From contig CANRMC010000004.1 of the NCBI GenBank assembly GCA_947631605.1, forward strand, positions 1 through 45,357: 45,357 bases of DNA. The letters run 5' to 3'. The translations under genes were made by a program, and so were the position numbers. The notes beneath the pieces were generated by a model. It searched no databases. It was not told where the DNA came from and was given only the letters and a program-made list of their open reading frames with translations. This document shows positions 35,795-44,808 of the stretch, piece after piece. Numbering within the stretch: the stretch's first letter is position 1; every line of letters begins with the position of its first letter. This stretch comes from an uncultured Lachnospiraceae bacterium (GTDB lineage Bacteria > Bacillota > Clostridia > Lachnospirales > Lachnospiraceae).

Positions 35795-35814
35795 CATCTT
35801 AAAGATTCTACAAG

Positions 35815-36030
35815 ATGATTGAAGCGGATCATTGTGATAAATATCTGGGATGTGCGATACCTCCTATGATTTTGAACCTACATTTATTTTGACGGGATTT
35901 CAATATTTACAACCGGATGACATGCCTCCTTGCGTGGACCTCAGAAAGTTGTATGCGAGCACCCACCTAGCATGGCTAGGACTCAAAAAGTAGGAGCCGG
36001 CATTTTGGATATTTATTACGATTCGCTTTA
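35815..36030 (+). ncRNA. ssrS: 6S RNA
   Basis: A probable 6S RNA, which binds the sigma-A RNA polymerase holoenzyme like an open promoter and changes its use during slow growth. The two ends of the region pair into a long rod: bases from about 35823 (AAGCG, then GTGATAAATATC) face GATATTTATTAC and TCGCTT at 36008-36028, with G-U pairs tolerated. Further in, CCTCCTA near 35860 faces TAGGAG near 35990, and the segments TTTTGAACCTAC, GGATGACATGCCTCC, GGACTCAAAAAGTAGG and GCCGGCAT are as I recall for clostridial 6S RNAs. No open reading frame is credible. A promoter lies just upstream. Exact ends are approximate. I know of no other RNA family that fits. Confidence 0.75.
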
Positions 36031-36033
36031 TGG

Positions 36034-36055
36034 GAAAGCAGCGAAAGCTGCTTTC
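36034..36055 (+). terminator. hairpin after the 6S RNA
   Basis: GAAAGCAGC at 36034-36042 and GCTGCTTTC at 36047-36055 pair perfectly around a GAAA tetraloop, followed by TTTGATG. It probably ends the 6S transcript, although the T-run is short, so some read-through into the SpoIID gene is possible. Confidence 0.65.
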
Positions 36056-36075
36056 TTTGATGTAGGGAGGATTTT

Positions 36076-38502
36076 ATGAAAAAATTGAGCAGACAGGCCA
36101 TTGGCATCATAACCGGCTTTCTGGTCCTTTTCGGAATACTGGGAGGCGTGATCATTCATCATGCAGTTAAAAAGCACAAGGATGAGAAAAAGGCGCAAGA
36201 GGTATATTATACATTTTCCGAAGTGGAAAAACCGGTCAGTTATCTTGCTTCTGACGAGGAGATGCAGACGAAGCTCTCGCGGCTGATCGATCCGCTTTAT
36301 AAGAGTGATTATATCGACAGGATTTATATTGAGCAGATGATACATACGCTGGGACTGGATCCATCCGTTTATGAAGATTTATTGAAAGGTTATAAAGAGG
36401 AGGACTGGGTGCCGGCGGAGATTTTTGACCGTCTTTATCTTAGGATCATCGATTCCGGAGCGATCAGCGGGATTGAAAAACGCAGTCTGTTCTTTTATGG
36501 GATTACATATTCTGACGCTTCGAATGAAAATACAGAAAATGAGAATGCGGAAAACGGGAATCTTTCCGCCGCAACAGATGGCGATGCAAAAAAGGAGATG
36601 CTGGCGATAGCGGTATATGACGGTGCCGCGGAATATCCGGTGGACAGCGTGAAGATTCCGGAAGAGTGCCAGAACCGCATTATGACCGTATATTTAAAGG
36701 ACGGCGTTATTTTCAAATTGGGTGATGAGAGCAGCGAGACAGTGACATTTTATAATGCATGGATTGATTCCTGTGGGAACGGAAGCTGCACATTTATGCC
36801 GGATCGGGAACTGGTGACATTTCCGCTTCTGGCAGGGGTTGAAGAAAAAGAGCATTGTGTAGCGGATGTGACGCTCGATAATACGGGAGTTACGAAGCTG
36901 GACTATATGGAAGATACTATGGAGGGACGCATTATTTCCGTGACAGAAGAGGGACTTCGCATGGAAGGAAAAGGCGCATATTCATTTGATGAGCATTATA
37001 AAGTATTTAATGTATCCGGTGATGAACCATACCGTGAAGAAACTTCCAATATGCTTCTGGGGTATAAAAAGGTAAAAATGATAGCTTCCGGAAATACCGT
37101 AAAGACGGTTCTGATCGAAGATGAGATTACCTCTGAAAGAATACGCGTGATCTTAAATGACAGTTCCTACTCATCTTATAAACATATTGCACTTGAGATC
37201 AGCGGAGAGGGAGCATTTTCCGTGACTGTGAACGAAGAAGAACCGGTTGTCTATGCTTCCGGAGAAATCTTTCGGATCCTGCCAAAGGACTATGAAATAA
37301 AATCTGTTATAAAAATTGAAAGCGTAGAACCTTCCGATAAACTGATGATCAATAATCTGGCCCGCAGTTCCGGTGTTCCGGCATATCGGGGCGTTCTGGA
37401 AGTGACGGTAATGAACGATTGTCTCCATGTGGTAAATGACCTGCCGCTGGAGGAATATCTGTATGCGGTCGTATCCAGCGAGGTTCCGGCTTCCTATTCG
37501 GAGGAAGCGCAGAAAGCGATGGCGATCTGCGCCCGCGGCTATGCTTATAGTAAGATGAAGGACGGAAGTTATGCTTCTTATGGCGCGCATCTGGATGACA
37601 GTACGATGTGTCAGGTGTATAACAATGTGCCGGAGACGGAAACGTCAATTTTTGCGGTCAAAGATACCTATGGCATGGTAATGACCTATCAGAACCGGTT
37701 GATCACTCCGTTTTATTTTTCTACATCCGCAGGCGTGACCAGTCCGAATACAGATATCTGGGGCGGGAACCGGTACGAGTATCTGACTGCCGGTGTGGAA
37801 ACTCTGGATAAGAAGGATATCAATCTGTCCGAAGAAGCGGATTTCAAGAAGTTTATATCTGACAGTTATGGGTATGATACGATTGAGAAGGATCTGCCGT
37901 TTTATCGTTGGCAGATACCGTTTACGGCACGGGAATTCAGCGTTGCCATCAATACAATGCTTTCTGACCGGATAAAAAATTCCGACGGTGGGATCAAGGT
38001 TCAGGGACCGAATGGTAATTTCCGAAATCAGGAGATTCCTTCTATCGGAGATGTGGAGTCCGTGGAGATCACGAAACGGAGTGAGAGCGGTGTCGTTCTG
38101 GAAATGTTGATTTATGGATCGGAGTATGTGATACAGGTGTCTGGTCAGACGAATATCCGGAATCTGATAACACCGAAGGATGTCGTGATCATAAGACAGG
38201 ACGGTTCTGTCATTAAGGACTGGACCTCTCTTCCAAGTCCATATTATTATATTGAGAAGAATCCGGACGGCTATACCATCATAGGCGGCGGTTTCGGACA
38301 TGGCGTGGGAATGAGCCAGAACGGTGCAGAACTTCTGGCGGAACAGGGGTATAATTATAAATACATATTATCCCATTATTTCCGTTATGTGGATTTTGAC
38401 TATATTTATGGAGATAAAATGTTAGAGACGGAACCGGAAGAAGAGGCTTCAGAGGAAGAATCCGCAGATGAAAAAGAAGATTCGGATAAGGAAGAGGAGT
38501 AG
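36076..38502 (+). CDS. SpoIID/LytB-domain cell wall protein
   Basis: An 808-residue membrane-anchored protein. The first 30 residues hold a basic start and one helix (about 11-31), so most of it is outside the membrane. The SpoIID domain begins near residue 456 with LPLEEYLYAVVSSEVP, continues with AQKAMAICARGYAY and FYFSTSAGVTSP and closes with the GFGHGVGMSQNGAELLA motif near 737. SpoIID is a lytic transglycosylase that cuts stem-less glycan strands during engulfment, and its relatives serve in other wall remodelling. Residues 32-450 have no family I recognise, and the last 35 are nearly all E, D, S and K. This is much larger than SpoIID proper (about 340 residues), so it is a relative. AGGGAGGA precedes the ATG. 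Confidence 0.9.
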   Translation: MKKLSRQAIGIITGFLVLFGILGGVIIHHAVKKHKDEKKAQEVYYTFSEVEKPVSYLASDEEMQTKLSRLIDPLYKSDYIDRIYIEQMIHTLGLDPSVYEDLLKGYKEEDWVPAEIFDRLYLRIIDSGAISGIEKRSLFFYGITYSDASNENTENENAENGNLSAATDGDAKKEMLAIAVYDGAAEYPVDSVKIPEECQNRIMTVYLKDGVIFKLGDESSETVTFYNAWIDSCGNGSCTFMPDRELVTFPLLAGVEEKEHCVADVTLDNTGVTKLDYMEDTMEGRIISVTEEGLRMEGKGAYSFDEHYKVFNVSGDEPYREETSNMLLGYKKVKMIASGNTVKTVLIEDEITSERIRVILNDSSYSSYKHIALEISGEGAFSVTVNEEEPVVYASGEIFRILPKDYEIKSVIKIESVEPSDKLMINNLARSSGVPAYRGVLEVTVMNDCLHVVNDLPLEEYLYAVVSSEVPASYSEEAQKAMAICARGYAYSKMKDGSYASYGAHLDDSTMCQVYNNVPETETSIFAVKDTYGMVMTYQNRLITPFYFSTSAGVTSPNTDIWGGNRYEYLTAGVETLDKKDINLSEEADFKKFISDSYGYDTIEKDLPFYRWQIPFTAREFSVAINTMLSDRIKNSDGGIKVQGPNGNFRNQEIPSIGDVESVEITKRSESGVVLEMLIYGSEYVIQVSGQTNIRNLITPKDVVIIRQDGSVIKDWTSLPSPYYYIEKNPDGYTIIGGGFGHGVGMSQNGAELLAEQGYNYKYILSHYFRYVDFDYIYGDKMLETEPEEEASEEESADEKEDSDKEEE

Positions 38503-38508
38503 TCTGGA

Positions 38509-39357
38509 ATGGTAAGAAAACTGGCGGAAAGCATACTGGACTTCGGACAGGGAACGAAAGGCGATCATATGGGTGCGTTTGCGGCCCAATCAGCGTTTTT
38601 TATCCTCCTGTCATTCTTTCCGATTGCCAATATTCTCCTTATGCTGACGCGATTTCTGCCTTTTACCCGATCCCAGCTTATTGCATTTCTGGCGAATATC
38701 GTGCCGGAGGAGTTTGAAACATTTCTGGTCAACATTATTAATGATATTTATTTTAATTCAACAAATTCCGTGACGATCATATCCATCATTATCGCCCTAT
38801 GGTCCGCATCAAAAGGGATTATGGCGATCCGGAACGGACTCAATGAAGTATATGACGCCAGAGAAAAACGGAATTATTTTGTGACCAGAGCCATCAGTGC
38901 GATCTATACGGGTGTATTTATCGTTATGATCATCGTGATCATTGTCCTCAATATGTTCGGCAACCAGATCGCCAACTGGGTAATCCGTAAATTCCCACAC
39001 TACGAAAATATAACGACGCTCATTATCGGCCTTCGGAGCGTCGGATCTTTTCTTTTGATGTTTCTTGTATTCTGGTGCATGTATACGGCAATGCCGAATA
39101 AAAAACTGAAATTTATGAAACAGCTTCCGGGAGCCGTTTTCGGCTCCCTTGCATGGGTGGCGCTCACCCGTTTATTTTCATGGTATATCGTTTCCTACGG
39201 CAGCCAGTCCTCCATGTACGGCAGTCTGACCACGATCATTCTTATCATGTTCTGGCTTTATTTCGGCGTTTATGTGATCTTTATCGGCGGGCAGATCAAT
39301 CAGTATCTGCAGGAAACGGATAATCTGAAAAATGTTCTTCAAAAGAGTGAAGCTTAG
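38509..39357 (+). CDS. YihY/BrkB-family membrane protein
   Basis: A 282-residue polytopic membrane protein of the YihY/virulence factor BrkB family (the ribonuclease BN misannotation also belongs here). The signs are [22 protein letters not shown] near residues 25-46, the [30 protein letters not shown] block and the closing [20 protein letters not shown]. About six helices are seen. The molecular role of the family is not settled. It starts six bases after the SpoIID gene and shares its transcript. Its stop codon overlaps that of the convergent gltX by a few bases. Confidence 0.92.
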   Translation: MVRKLAESILDFGQGTKGDHMGAFAAQSAFFILLSFFPIANILLMLTRFLPFTRSQLIAFLANIVPEEFETFLVNIINDIYFNSTNSVTIISIIIALWSASKGIMAIRNGLNEVYDAREKRNYFVTRAISAIYTGVFIVMIIVIIVLNMFGNQIANWVIRKFPHYENITTLIIGLRSVGSFLLMFLVFWCMYTAMPNKKLKFMKQLPGAVFGSLAWVALTRLFSWYIVSYGSQSSMYGSLTTIILIMFWLYFGVYVIFIGGQINQYLQETDNLKNVLQKSEA

Positions 39358-40802
39358 CTCAACTTTTGAATTGCCGCCCGGATCCTTGCTATGGTTTCTT
39401 CTTTTCCAAGCAATGCCATAAGTTCGGTGGCGCCGCCGGGTGTCGCCTGTTTGCCGGAAACGGCGGTTCGAAGCGGCCACATTACGAAACCGGTTTTGTA
39501 TTCATGCTCTTTTGCAAAATTCTGCAGCATTTCAAATAAAGAATCATTATCAAAATGTTCCGCACTTTCCAACAGAGGGAGAATTTCTAAAAGAAGCGCC
39601 AGGGAATTTTCCGTATTGGTTTTCATTTTCTTGTGCGTATACATTTCAATGCTGTATTCCGGCACAGCCTCCAGAAAATCAATCTGGTCTTTGATATCCG
39701 GAAATGTTTCAATCCTGGTCTGGATCATGGATGCGATTTTTTTCATATCCAGATCTTTGGTTATCACTTCGCGGATATAAGGAAGCGCCATTTCGTAGAA
39801 GGCGTCCGGATCCATGGCTTTGATATATTCGCCGTTCATCCACGAAAGTTTTACCATGTCCAGTACCGCAGGGGACTTGGACATATTGTGGTAATCAAAG
39901 GCTTCTACAAGTTCCGGCAGGGAAAAGATCTCGCGGTTTTCCTCCGGACACCAGCCCAACAGTGCCACAAAATTTACAATGGCTTCCGTCAGAAAGCCCT
40001 GCTCCAACAGATCTTCAAACGAGGAATGACCGCTCCGCTTGCTCAGTTTTTTATGGGTTTCATCCGTAATCAGCGGGCAGTGGATATAAACCGGTACTTC
40101 CCAGCCGAAAGCCTCATACAGACGGTTATATTTTGGTGCGGAAGAAAGGTACTCGTTGCCGCGGACAACGTGGGTGATACCCATCAGGTGGTCATCCACC
40201 ACATTTGCAAAATTATAGGTCGGAAAGCCGTCGGATTTGATGAGGATCATATCGTCAAGCTCTTCATTCGGAACCGTAATATCCCCGTACAGTTCATCAT
40301 GGAAGGTGGTAGTTCCCTCTATAGGATTATTCTGGCGGATAACATAAGGCATTCCTGCCGCAAGATTTGCCTCTACTTCCTCCTTTGAGAGACTGAGACA
40401 ATGCTTGTCGTATCTCGAAACGGTCTTTCCTTCCATATCCGTTTCCAGACTGTCCAGCCGTTCCTTGGTGCAGAAACAGTAGTAGGCTTCTCCTTTTTCT
40501 ACCAGTTCTTTGGCGTATTTTAAGTAAATACCCTGAGCCTGACGTTCTGATTGGATATATGGACCGACGCCGCCGTCTTTGTCAGGACCTTCGTCATGGA
40601 CAAGACCTGTTTTGGCAAGCGTGCGGTAAATGATATCAACGGCGCCTTCCACTTCCCGTTCCTGATCGGTGTCCTCGATCCTTAAGATGAATTTTCCGTT
40701 TTCATGTTTTGCTATAAGATAAGCATAAAGCGCTGTCCGCAAGTTTCCGACATGCATTCTGCCGGTAGGACTTGGCGCAAATCTGGTTCTTACTTCTGCC
40801 AT
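39354..40802 (-). CDS. gltX: glutamyl-tRNA synthetase
   Basis: A 482-residue class I synthetase that charges tRNA-Glu. It has the HIGH-type motif MHVG at residues 16-19 within [21 protein letters not shown], and the KMSKS-type motif KLSKR at 252-256, followed by the helical anticodon-binding domain. Since gatCAB is nearby and no glutaminyl-tRNA synthetase is seen in the window, it may also charge tRNA-Gln to make the GatCAB substrate; that is inference from context. The ATG at 40802 has AAGGAG upstream on its strand. It overlaps yihY convergently by four bases. Confidence 0.97.
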   Translation of the reverse strand: MAEVRTRFAPSPTGRMHVGNLRTALYAYLIAKHENGKFILRIEDTDQEREVEGAVDIIYRTLAKTGLVHDEGPDKDGGVGPYIQSERQAQGIYLKYAKELVEKGEAYYCFCTKERLDSLETDMEGKTVSRYDKHCLSLSKEEVEANLAAGMPYVIRQNNPIEGTTTFHDELYGDITVPNEELDDMILIKSDGFPTYNFANVVDDHLMGITHVVRGNEYLSSAPKYNRLYEAFGWEVPVYIHCPLITDETHKKLSKRSGHSSFEDLLEQGFLTEAIVNFVALLGWCPEENREIFSLPELVEAFDYHNMSKSPAVLDMVKLSWMNGEYIKAMDPDAFYEMALPYIREVITKDLDMKKIASMIQTRIETFPDIKDQIDFLEAVPEYSIEMYTHKKMKTNTENSLALLLEILPLLESAEHFDNDSLFEMLQNFAKEHEYKTGFVMWPLRTAVSGKQATPGGATELMALLGKEETIARIRAAIQKLS

Positions 40803-40899
40803 ACTTGATTACTCCTTGTCTATCATTCACTGAAACCAATGGTTTTCGTTACTTTTGAAAGTATAGCACAGAGGGAATTAGAATGGAAGAAAAAATGAA

Positions 40900-40928
40900 T
40901 TGAAAATCAATATTCTATGTAGTATACT
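40900..40928 (+). promoter_or_regulatory. promoter of the DSAF-repeat protein
   Basis: TTGAAA at 40900-40905 and TATACT at 40923-40928 with a 17-base spacer, about 48 bases before the ATG. The gltX start lies on the other side of this 170-base divergent gap. Confidence 0.75.
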
Positions 40929-40975
40929 ATGAATGGTTTATTACAATTTTGTTACGAAAGGGCAGGTATTGTCGG

Positions 40976-42241
40976 ATGAAATTTGAAAATGTTGGGTTGA
41001 TCAGCATTATCTTCGCCGCGCTTTTGATCGTATTGCTTATCGTTCTGATCGTGATTTCTGTTCTGGTTCTGAGACAGGGGAAGGAACCGGAGACACAGCC
41101 GGTTAGAACCAGAAGGAGATACGAGGAAGAAGACGATGAAGACGAAGATGAAGAAAATCTTGAGGATAAAACGTCACCGGAAGAAACCTCAATAGAAGAC
41201 GATTCAGATGACGATAATTACATAGGCGCCGACAGTGCATTTACAGACAGCGCATTTACGGATAGTGCGTTCTCAGACAGTGCATTTACAGACAGCGCGT
41301 TCTCAGACAGTGAAATTTCTGCTTCTGCGGAAGAAACTTTCGATGATGCAGAAGATAAAAATGTGCCGCAGGAGCATACGATAGAACTTCCGGATGTTTC
41401 GGAGGAAAAAGCGGAAAATATAGCGGAAAGTACAACGGAAGAAGAGTCCGGAGAAGAGGAACAGACCGCAGCCGACAGTGCATTTACGGATAGCGCATTT
41501 ACGGATAGTGCATTTTCCGACAGCGCATTCGGACCGGCTGCCGAATATCCAAAGGAGGAAGTCCGTCCGCTTCCGGTCACCAGCCAGACTGTGCCGGTGA
41601 ATCCTGTAAACGCCGTAAATATCAATACGGTTAATTCCGTAAGTCCTGTCAATACGACGAATCCGAAAGCCGGAATTCAGGATATGAGCGAGATGGAAGA
41701 TTTCCTGAATGAAAATCCTGTGCCGAAGAAACCGGAAAAGAAGAAAAAAATAAAGAAGCATGAAGTGGAATTTGTTGAAAAATTCGGTACGCTGGAGCCG
41801 GAATTCAACGGCGGCGATTATTTCTGGTATAATAATCAGGATATCGCAGAATGCAGAAGGAAGGAAGATATGTACTTCTACTGCCATTACTTTGATGAAG
41901 CAGATGAATGTATTATGCCGCTGATAACGGAAATGTACGACTGTGCGTTTGTTAAAACCGAGGAAATCCAGTTCATTGCGTATGGTATCGAGTTCAAATC
42001 CATGGGCTTTAGGGAGATTATGAATTCAAATACCAACATCAGCGTTGATATGAGCCGGGCAAGCCATGAACCAACGGAAAAAGATATAGAAGCGATCTAT
42101 CAGAAGTGGTGCGGTTATGTGGATAAATTCATGGAGATCATAGTTATCAATGCACCTTCTGATGTTAAGACATACATCAAAGACAGATTATATGAGTACG
42201 GACATAATGATGTAAAGACATTGCTTTACAGTCCGGAATAA
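40976..42241 (+). CDS. membrane-anchored protein with DSAF pentapeptide repeats
   Basis: A 421-residue protein I cannot assign to a family. A short basic start is followed by one long helix (about residues 8-32), then a strongly acidic region. Two blocks repeat the unit (T/S/A)DSAF: residues 85-112 (window 41228-41311) with five units and a partial sixth, and residues 166-185 (41471-41530) with four. Both start with the same four units. Codons for identical residues differ between units, so the repeat is kept at protein level. A VN-rich stretch and a basic KKPEKKKKIKKHE segment lead into a C-terminal domain of about 160 residues, rich in aromatic residues, with cysteines. Positive residues after the helix suggest that the bulk is cytoplasmic. 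The ATG at 40976 was chosen for the ribosome site upstream. Confidence 0.8.
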   Translation: MKFENVGLISIIFAALLIVLLIVLIVISVLVLRQGKEPETQPVRTRRRYEEEDDEDEDEENLEDKTSPEETSIEDDSDDDNYIGADSAFTDSAFTDSAFSDSAFTDSAFSDSEISASAEETFDDAEDKNVPQEHTIELPDVSEEKAENIAESTTEEESGEEEQTAADSAFTDSAFTDSAFSDSAFGPAAEYPKEEVRPLPVTSQTVPVNPVNAVNINTVNSVSPVNTTNPKAGIQDMSEMEDFLNENPVPKKPEKKKKIKKHEVEFVEKFGTLEPEFNGGDYFWYNNQDIAECRRKEDMYFYCHYFDEADECIMPLITEMYDCAFVKTEEIQFIAYGIEFKSMGFREIMNSNTNISVDMSRASHEPTEKDIEAIYQKWCGYVDKFMEIIVINAPSDVKTYIKDRLYEYGHNDVKTLLYSPE

Positions 42242-42266
42242 ATAAAATAGATCGAAGGTTTATAGC

Positions 42267-43163
42267 ATGGAATTTATAAAACCCGAACTGGCAAATATTG
42301 ATACGATCAGAAAATATTTAAAATATAACGGATATCGTGGCTGCGACTTGTGCGCAGCCAATACCGTTTTGTGGGGAGAATATTACAAAACATATTTCAC
42401 GATTATCCGGGATACGATTTCTTTCTCCAGAATGAAAGATGGGAAGGCAGTTGCTTTTACCTTTCCGATCGGTGCGGGAAATAAACGGGAGGCGTTCGAT
42501 GAAATCCTTGCATATTTTCAGAAGGAAGGACTTCCGGCAGTATTTCTGGTGAATGAAGAGATTCAATCAATTGTGGAAGAATGGTATCCGGGACAGTTTG
42601 AAACCACATATGACAGGGATATTGCGGATTATATCTACAAAGTTGAGAAGCTTGCGGATCTAAAGGGAAAGAAACTTCATGGAAAAAGAAACCATATCAA
42701 TCGCTTCCTGGAGCAATATCCTGATTATGAATTTGCCCTGATCGACGATGAAAACAGGGACGCCTGTATGATGCTCGCCCATAAGTGGCATGACAGTAAA
42801 GAAGGAATCAGCGAAGAAGATAAGGACTATGAGGAACGGGCGTTGGATTTTGCACTCGCACATATGGAGGAACTGGGACTTACCGGCGGGGTTTTAAAGG
42901 CAGGCGGACAGGTGATTGCTTTTACGATCGGCGAACCCCTTACGGAAGATACCTTCGTCGTCCATTTTGAGAAAGCGTATGCAGATATTCAAGGAGCGTA
43001 TCCGATGATAAACCGGGAATTTGTCCGGAACTGTATGCAGGGATATACTTATGTAAACCGAGAAGAGGATTTGGGGATACCAGGCCTCCGCAAGGCAAAA
43101 CTCTCTTATGAGCCGGATATTTTATATGGAAAAGGTAAAATGGTAAGAATAGGAGAATCTTAG
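42267..43163 (+). CDS. DUF2156 (phosphatidylglycerol lysyltransferase-like) protein
   Basis: A 298-residue cytoplasmic protein of the DUF2156 family, which has a double GNAT-like fold related to the soluble domain of MprF, the lysyl-phosphatidylglycerol synthase, and to FemX-like transferases. Typical segments are GCDLCAANTVLWGEYYKT near the start, KKLHGKRNHINRFLEQYP near 133-150, GGVLKAGGQVIAFTIGEPL, and the ending GAYPMINREFV with NREEDLGIPGLRKAKLSYEP. Members of this clan transfer aminoacyl or acyl groups, but the substrate here is unknown. Without a membrane domain it is not MprF itself. It begins 25 bases after the DSAF-repeat gene and is probably transcribed with it. Confidence 0.9.
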   Translation: MEFIKPELANIDTIRKYLKYNGYRGCDLCAANTVLWGEYYKTYFTIIRDTISFSRMKDGKAVAFTFPIGAGNKREAFDEILAYFQKEGLPAVFLVNEEIQSIVEEWYPGQFETTYDRDIADYIYKVEKLADLKGKKLHGKRNHINRFLEQYPDYEFALIDDENRDACMMLAHKWHDSKEGISEEDKDYEERALDFALAHMEELGLTGGVLKAGGQVIAFTIGEPLTEDTFVVHFEKAYADIQGAYPMINREFVRNCMQGYTYVNREEDLGIPGLRKAKLSYEPDILYGKGKMVRIGES

Positions 43164-43170
43164 ATAAATG

Positions 43171-43199
43171 TTGATAAGTACCTGATTTTATGCTATGAT
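43171..43199 (+). promoter_or_regulatory. promoter ahead of the cdaA-linked genes
   Basis: TTGATA at 43171-43176 and TATGAT at 43194-43199 with a 17-base spacer. Transcription would start near 43206, leaving a leader of about 78 bases before the ATG at 43284. Confidence 0.7.
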
Positions 43200-43221
43200 A
43201 ACACAGGATAACTGTCATGCT

Positions 43222-43269
43222 GGGATATTAGATATTTTATCCCGGCCGGCATACGAAAACGGGATAAAA
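43222..43269 (+). promoter_or_regulatory. leader with two competing hairpins
   Basis: GGGATA at 43222-43227 can pair with TATCCC at 43238-43243, while TTTTATCCCG at 43235-43244 can pair perfectly (10 bp) with CGGGATAAAA at 43260-43269. The two hairpins exclude each other. The second ends close to the ribosome site of the next gene (GAGGACGG near 43273). Confidence 0.5.
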
Positions 43270-43283
43270 AGCGAGGACGGAAA

Positions 43284-43781
43284 ATGGTAAATAAAGATAA
43301 GGTCCGCCTGATGACTCATATCGCCATTTATGAGAAAAACGAAGAAAACAAAGACCTTGTTCTGGGAAAATATTATAAAGAAGATTATATCAAATATAAC
43401 TGCCTCAAAACACTTCTGACATCGACAGTCTGTTACTGGATGTTTGTGGTGGTTTTTGTCATGCTGCGGTTTCAGGATATTTTAAATAAGATTAATGAAA
43501 TTGATTATTTTAAAACCATCGGCGTTTTTCTGCTCGGCTATATTGGATTTGCTCTGCTGTATCAGATTTTTGCCTTTGTCGTTTATGCGATCCGGTATTA
43601 TCGGGCGAAACCGGGATTGATCGAATATAACCGGAACCTGAAGAAGCTGATAACTTTTGGAGAAAATAGGGAAAAGGGACGGAAGAAAATGAAAGGCGTA
43701 CGCGTCCGCTCCGGCATAGGAGGAGACGAACTGGAACTGGAGGATGATATGGAGGCACAAACGGAAAGGAGAAAGAAATAA
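43284..43781 (+). CDS. hypothetical membrane protein, 165 residues
   Basis: I do not recognise it. About 47 charged N-terminal residues (including YEKNEENKDLVLGKYYKEDYIKYN) precede two hydrophobic helices at about residues 48-64 and 80-104, separated by a short, partly charged loop. The C-terminal 60 residues are basic and then acidic, with no membrane segment, so both ends are probably cytoplasmic. Its stop codon overlaps the start of the next gene by one base. It lies directly ahead of the next unknown membrane gene and cdaA. Confidence 0.75.
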   Translation: MVNKDKVRLMTHIAIYEKNEENKDLVLGKYYKEDYIKYNCLKTLLTSTVCYWMFVVVFVMLRFQDILNKINEIDYFKTIGVFLLGYIGFALLYQIFAFVVYAIRYYRAKPGLIEYNRNLKKLITFGENREKGRKKMKGVRVRSGIGGDELELEDDMEAQTERRKK

Positions 43782-44731
43782 TGGCTGTATTGCTTACGAT
43801 ACGAGATAGTGTAAGAGACTTTTTTAGAAAATATGATGAAATCGTGACGCCGCTTTTCCGTTTTATCGGTGCACTGATCTTGTTTTTTTCCATCAATTCG
43901 TTGTTTGGATATTCGCCGCTGTTTAACAAAACTGCAGTCGTTGTCCTGATTTCGATTCTTTCCGCGCTTCTTACGGACGGATTTATGTTTTTTGTAGCGG
44001 GAATTGATATCGCCGTCCATTGCTTCTGCGTATCGGTGGAGATCGGGGCGGTATTCGTTGTACTTTTTATTGCTATGTACTGTCTGTATGTGAGATTCTT
44101 TCCGAAATACGCTTATGTGCTTTTAATGGTGCCAATCTTCTTCCTGATACATTTGAGCGGTATAACGCCTCTTATTGTGGCAATCGTAGCCGGTATCGGG
44201 GGTATCATACCAATGGCATTCGGAGTGATTTTATACTTTTTCTCCCAATATGTCGGCGACTTATCTTATATGCTGGCTTCGGCAACGGACAGCGAAGAGG
44301 TTCAGGCATTTTCATATTTGTTTGAACAGCTGAAGAACAAAGAAATGTTCAAGATGATCGCAGTTTTTGCAGTCGTAGTTCTGATTACATACGTCATTTA
44401 CAGAATGTCTTTTGATTATTCATGGTATGTTGCGATCGCCGCAGGCGGCGTCGTTTATGTGCTGGCAAATATGCTGGTGAGTTATTCCGATGTCATTGGA
44501 GAGATGAGTATCGGCCAGACTGTATGGAATGCAGTGGTAGGCATGGTGATTGCTGTGGCGATCCAGTTTATGAAAGGGTTTGTGGACTATGCCCATACTG
44601 AAATTGTCCAGTTTGAGGACGATGAATACTACTACTATGTAAAAGCCATTCCGAAGCTGGGTGTATCGGCAGCCAATAAAGATGTAAAAGTCGTAAATTC
44701 CGAAGAAAAAAACAGGCAGAAAAAGGCATAA
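43781..44731 (+). CDS. hypothetical polytopic membrane protein, 316 residues
   Basis: I do not recognise it. The protein has about eight or nine hydrophobic segments (roughly residues 25-40, 49-68, 82-105, 110-125, 128-158, 187-207, 211-230 and 245-265), with the glycine-rich stretch IAIVAGIGGIIPMAFG in the middle. The last 50 residues are hydrophilic (FEDDEYYYYVKAIPKLG) and probably cytoplasmic. The translated ends show no signature of a transporter family I know. It is coupled by TAATG to the gene before it and lies 77 bases ahead of cdaA. A palindrome lies in that gap. Confidence 0.75.
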   Translation: MAVLLTIRDSVRDFFRKYDEIVTPLFRFIGALILFFSINSLFGYSPLFNKTAVVVLISILSALLTDGFMFFVAGIDIAVHCFCVSVEIGAVFVVLFIAMYCLYVRFFPKYAYVLLMVPIFFLIHLSGITPLIVAIVAGIGGIIPMAFGVILYFFSQYVGDLSYMLASATDSEEVQAFSYLFEQLKNKEMFKMIAVFAVVVLITYVIYRMSFDYSWYVAIAAGGVVYVLANMLVSYSDVIGEMSIGQTVWNAVVGMVIAVAIQFMKGFVDYAHTEIVQFEDDEYYYYVKAIPKLGVSAANKDVKVVNSEEKNRQKKA

Positions 44732-44762
44732 TATCAAAGCGGATAGTTATCCGCTTTGATAT
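44731..44762. repeat. perfect 32-bp palindrome ahead of cdaA
   Basis: ATATCAAAGCGGATA and TATCCGCTTTGATAT meet around a GT centre, with no mismatch. It starts on the last base of the stop codon. There is no T-run after it, so it could be a terminator only of the weak kind, or an RNA processing or stability hairpin, or a protein binding site. Confidence 0.85.
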
Positions 44763-44808
44763 GCTTATAGGGATATTTCCTGATATTGATCGATGATGGA
44801 GGACAGTT

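Noticed and set aside
36033-36055. The hairpin before the SpoIID gene as a riboswitch
   Set aside because: It is a plain stem with a GAAA loop directly behind the 6S RNA; no ligand-binding core is present.
41228-41530. Classification of the DSAF units as the known pentapeptide-repeat (A(D/N)LXX) family
   Set aside because: The units lack the central leucine or phenylalanine position pattern of that right-handed helix and occur in short blocks of four to five.
41218-41652. Repeat-bearing frame on the minus strand opposite the DSAF protein (NALS repeats)
   Set aside because: It is the antisense image of the DSAF repeats; no start signal is seen.
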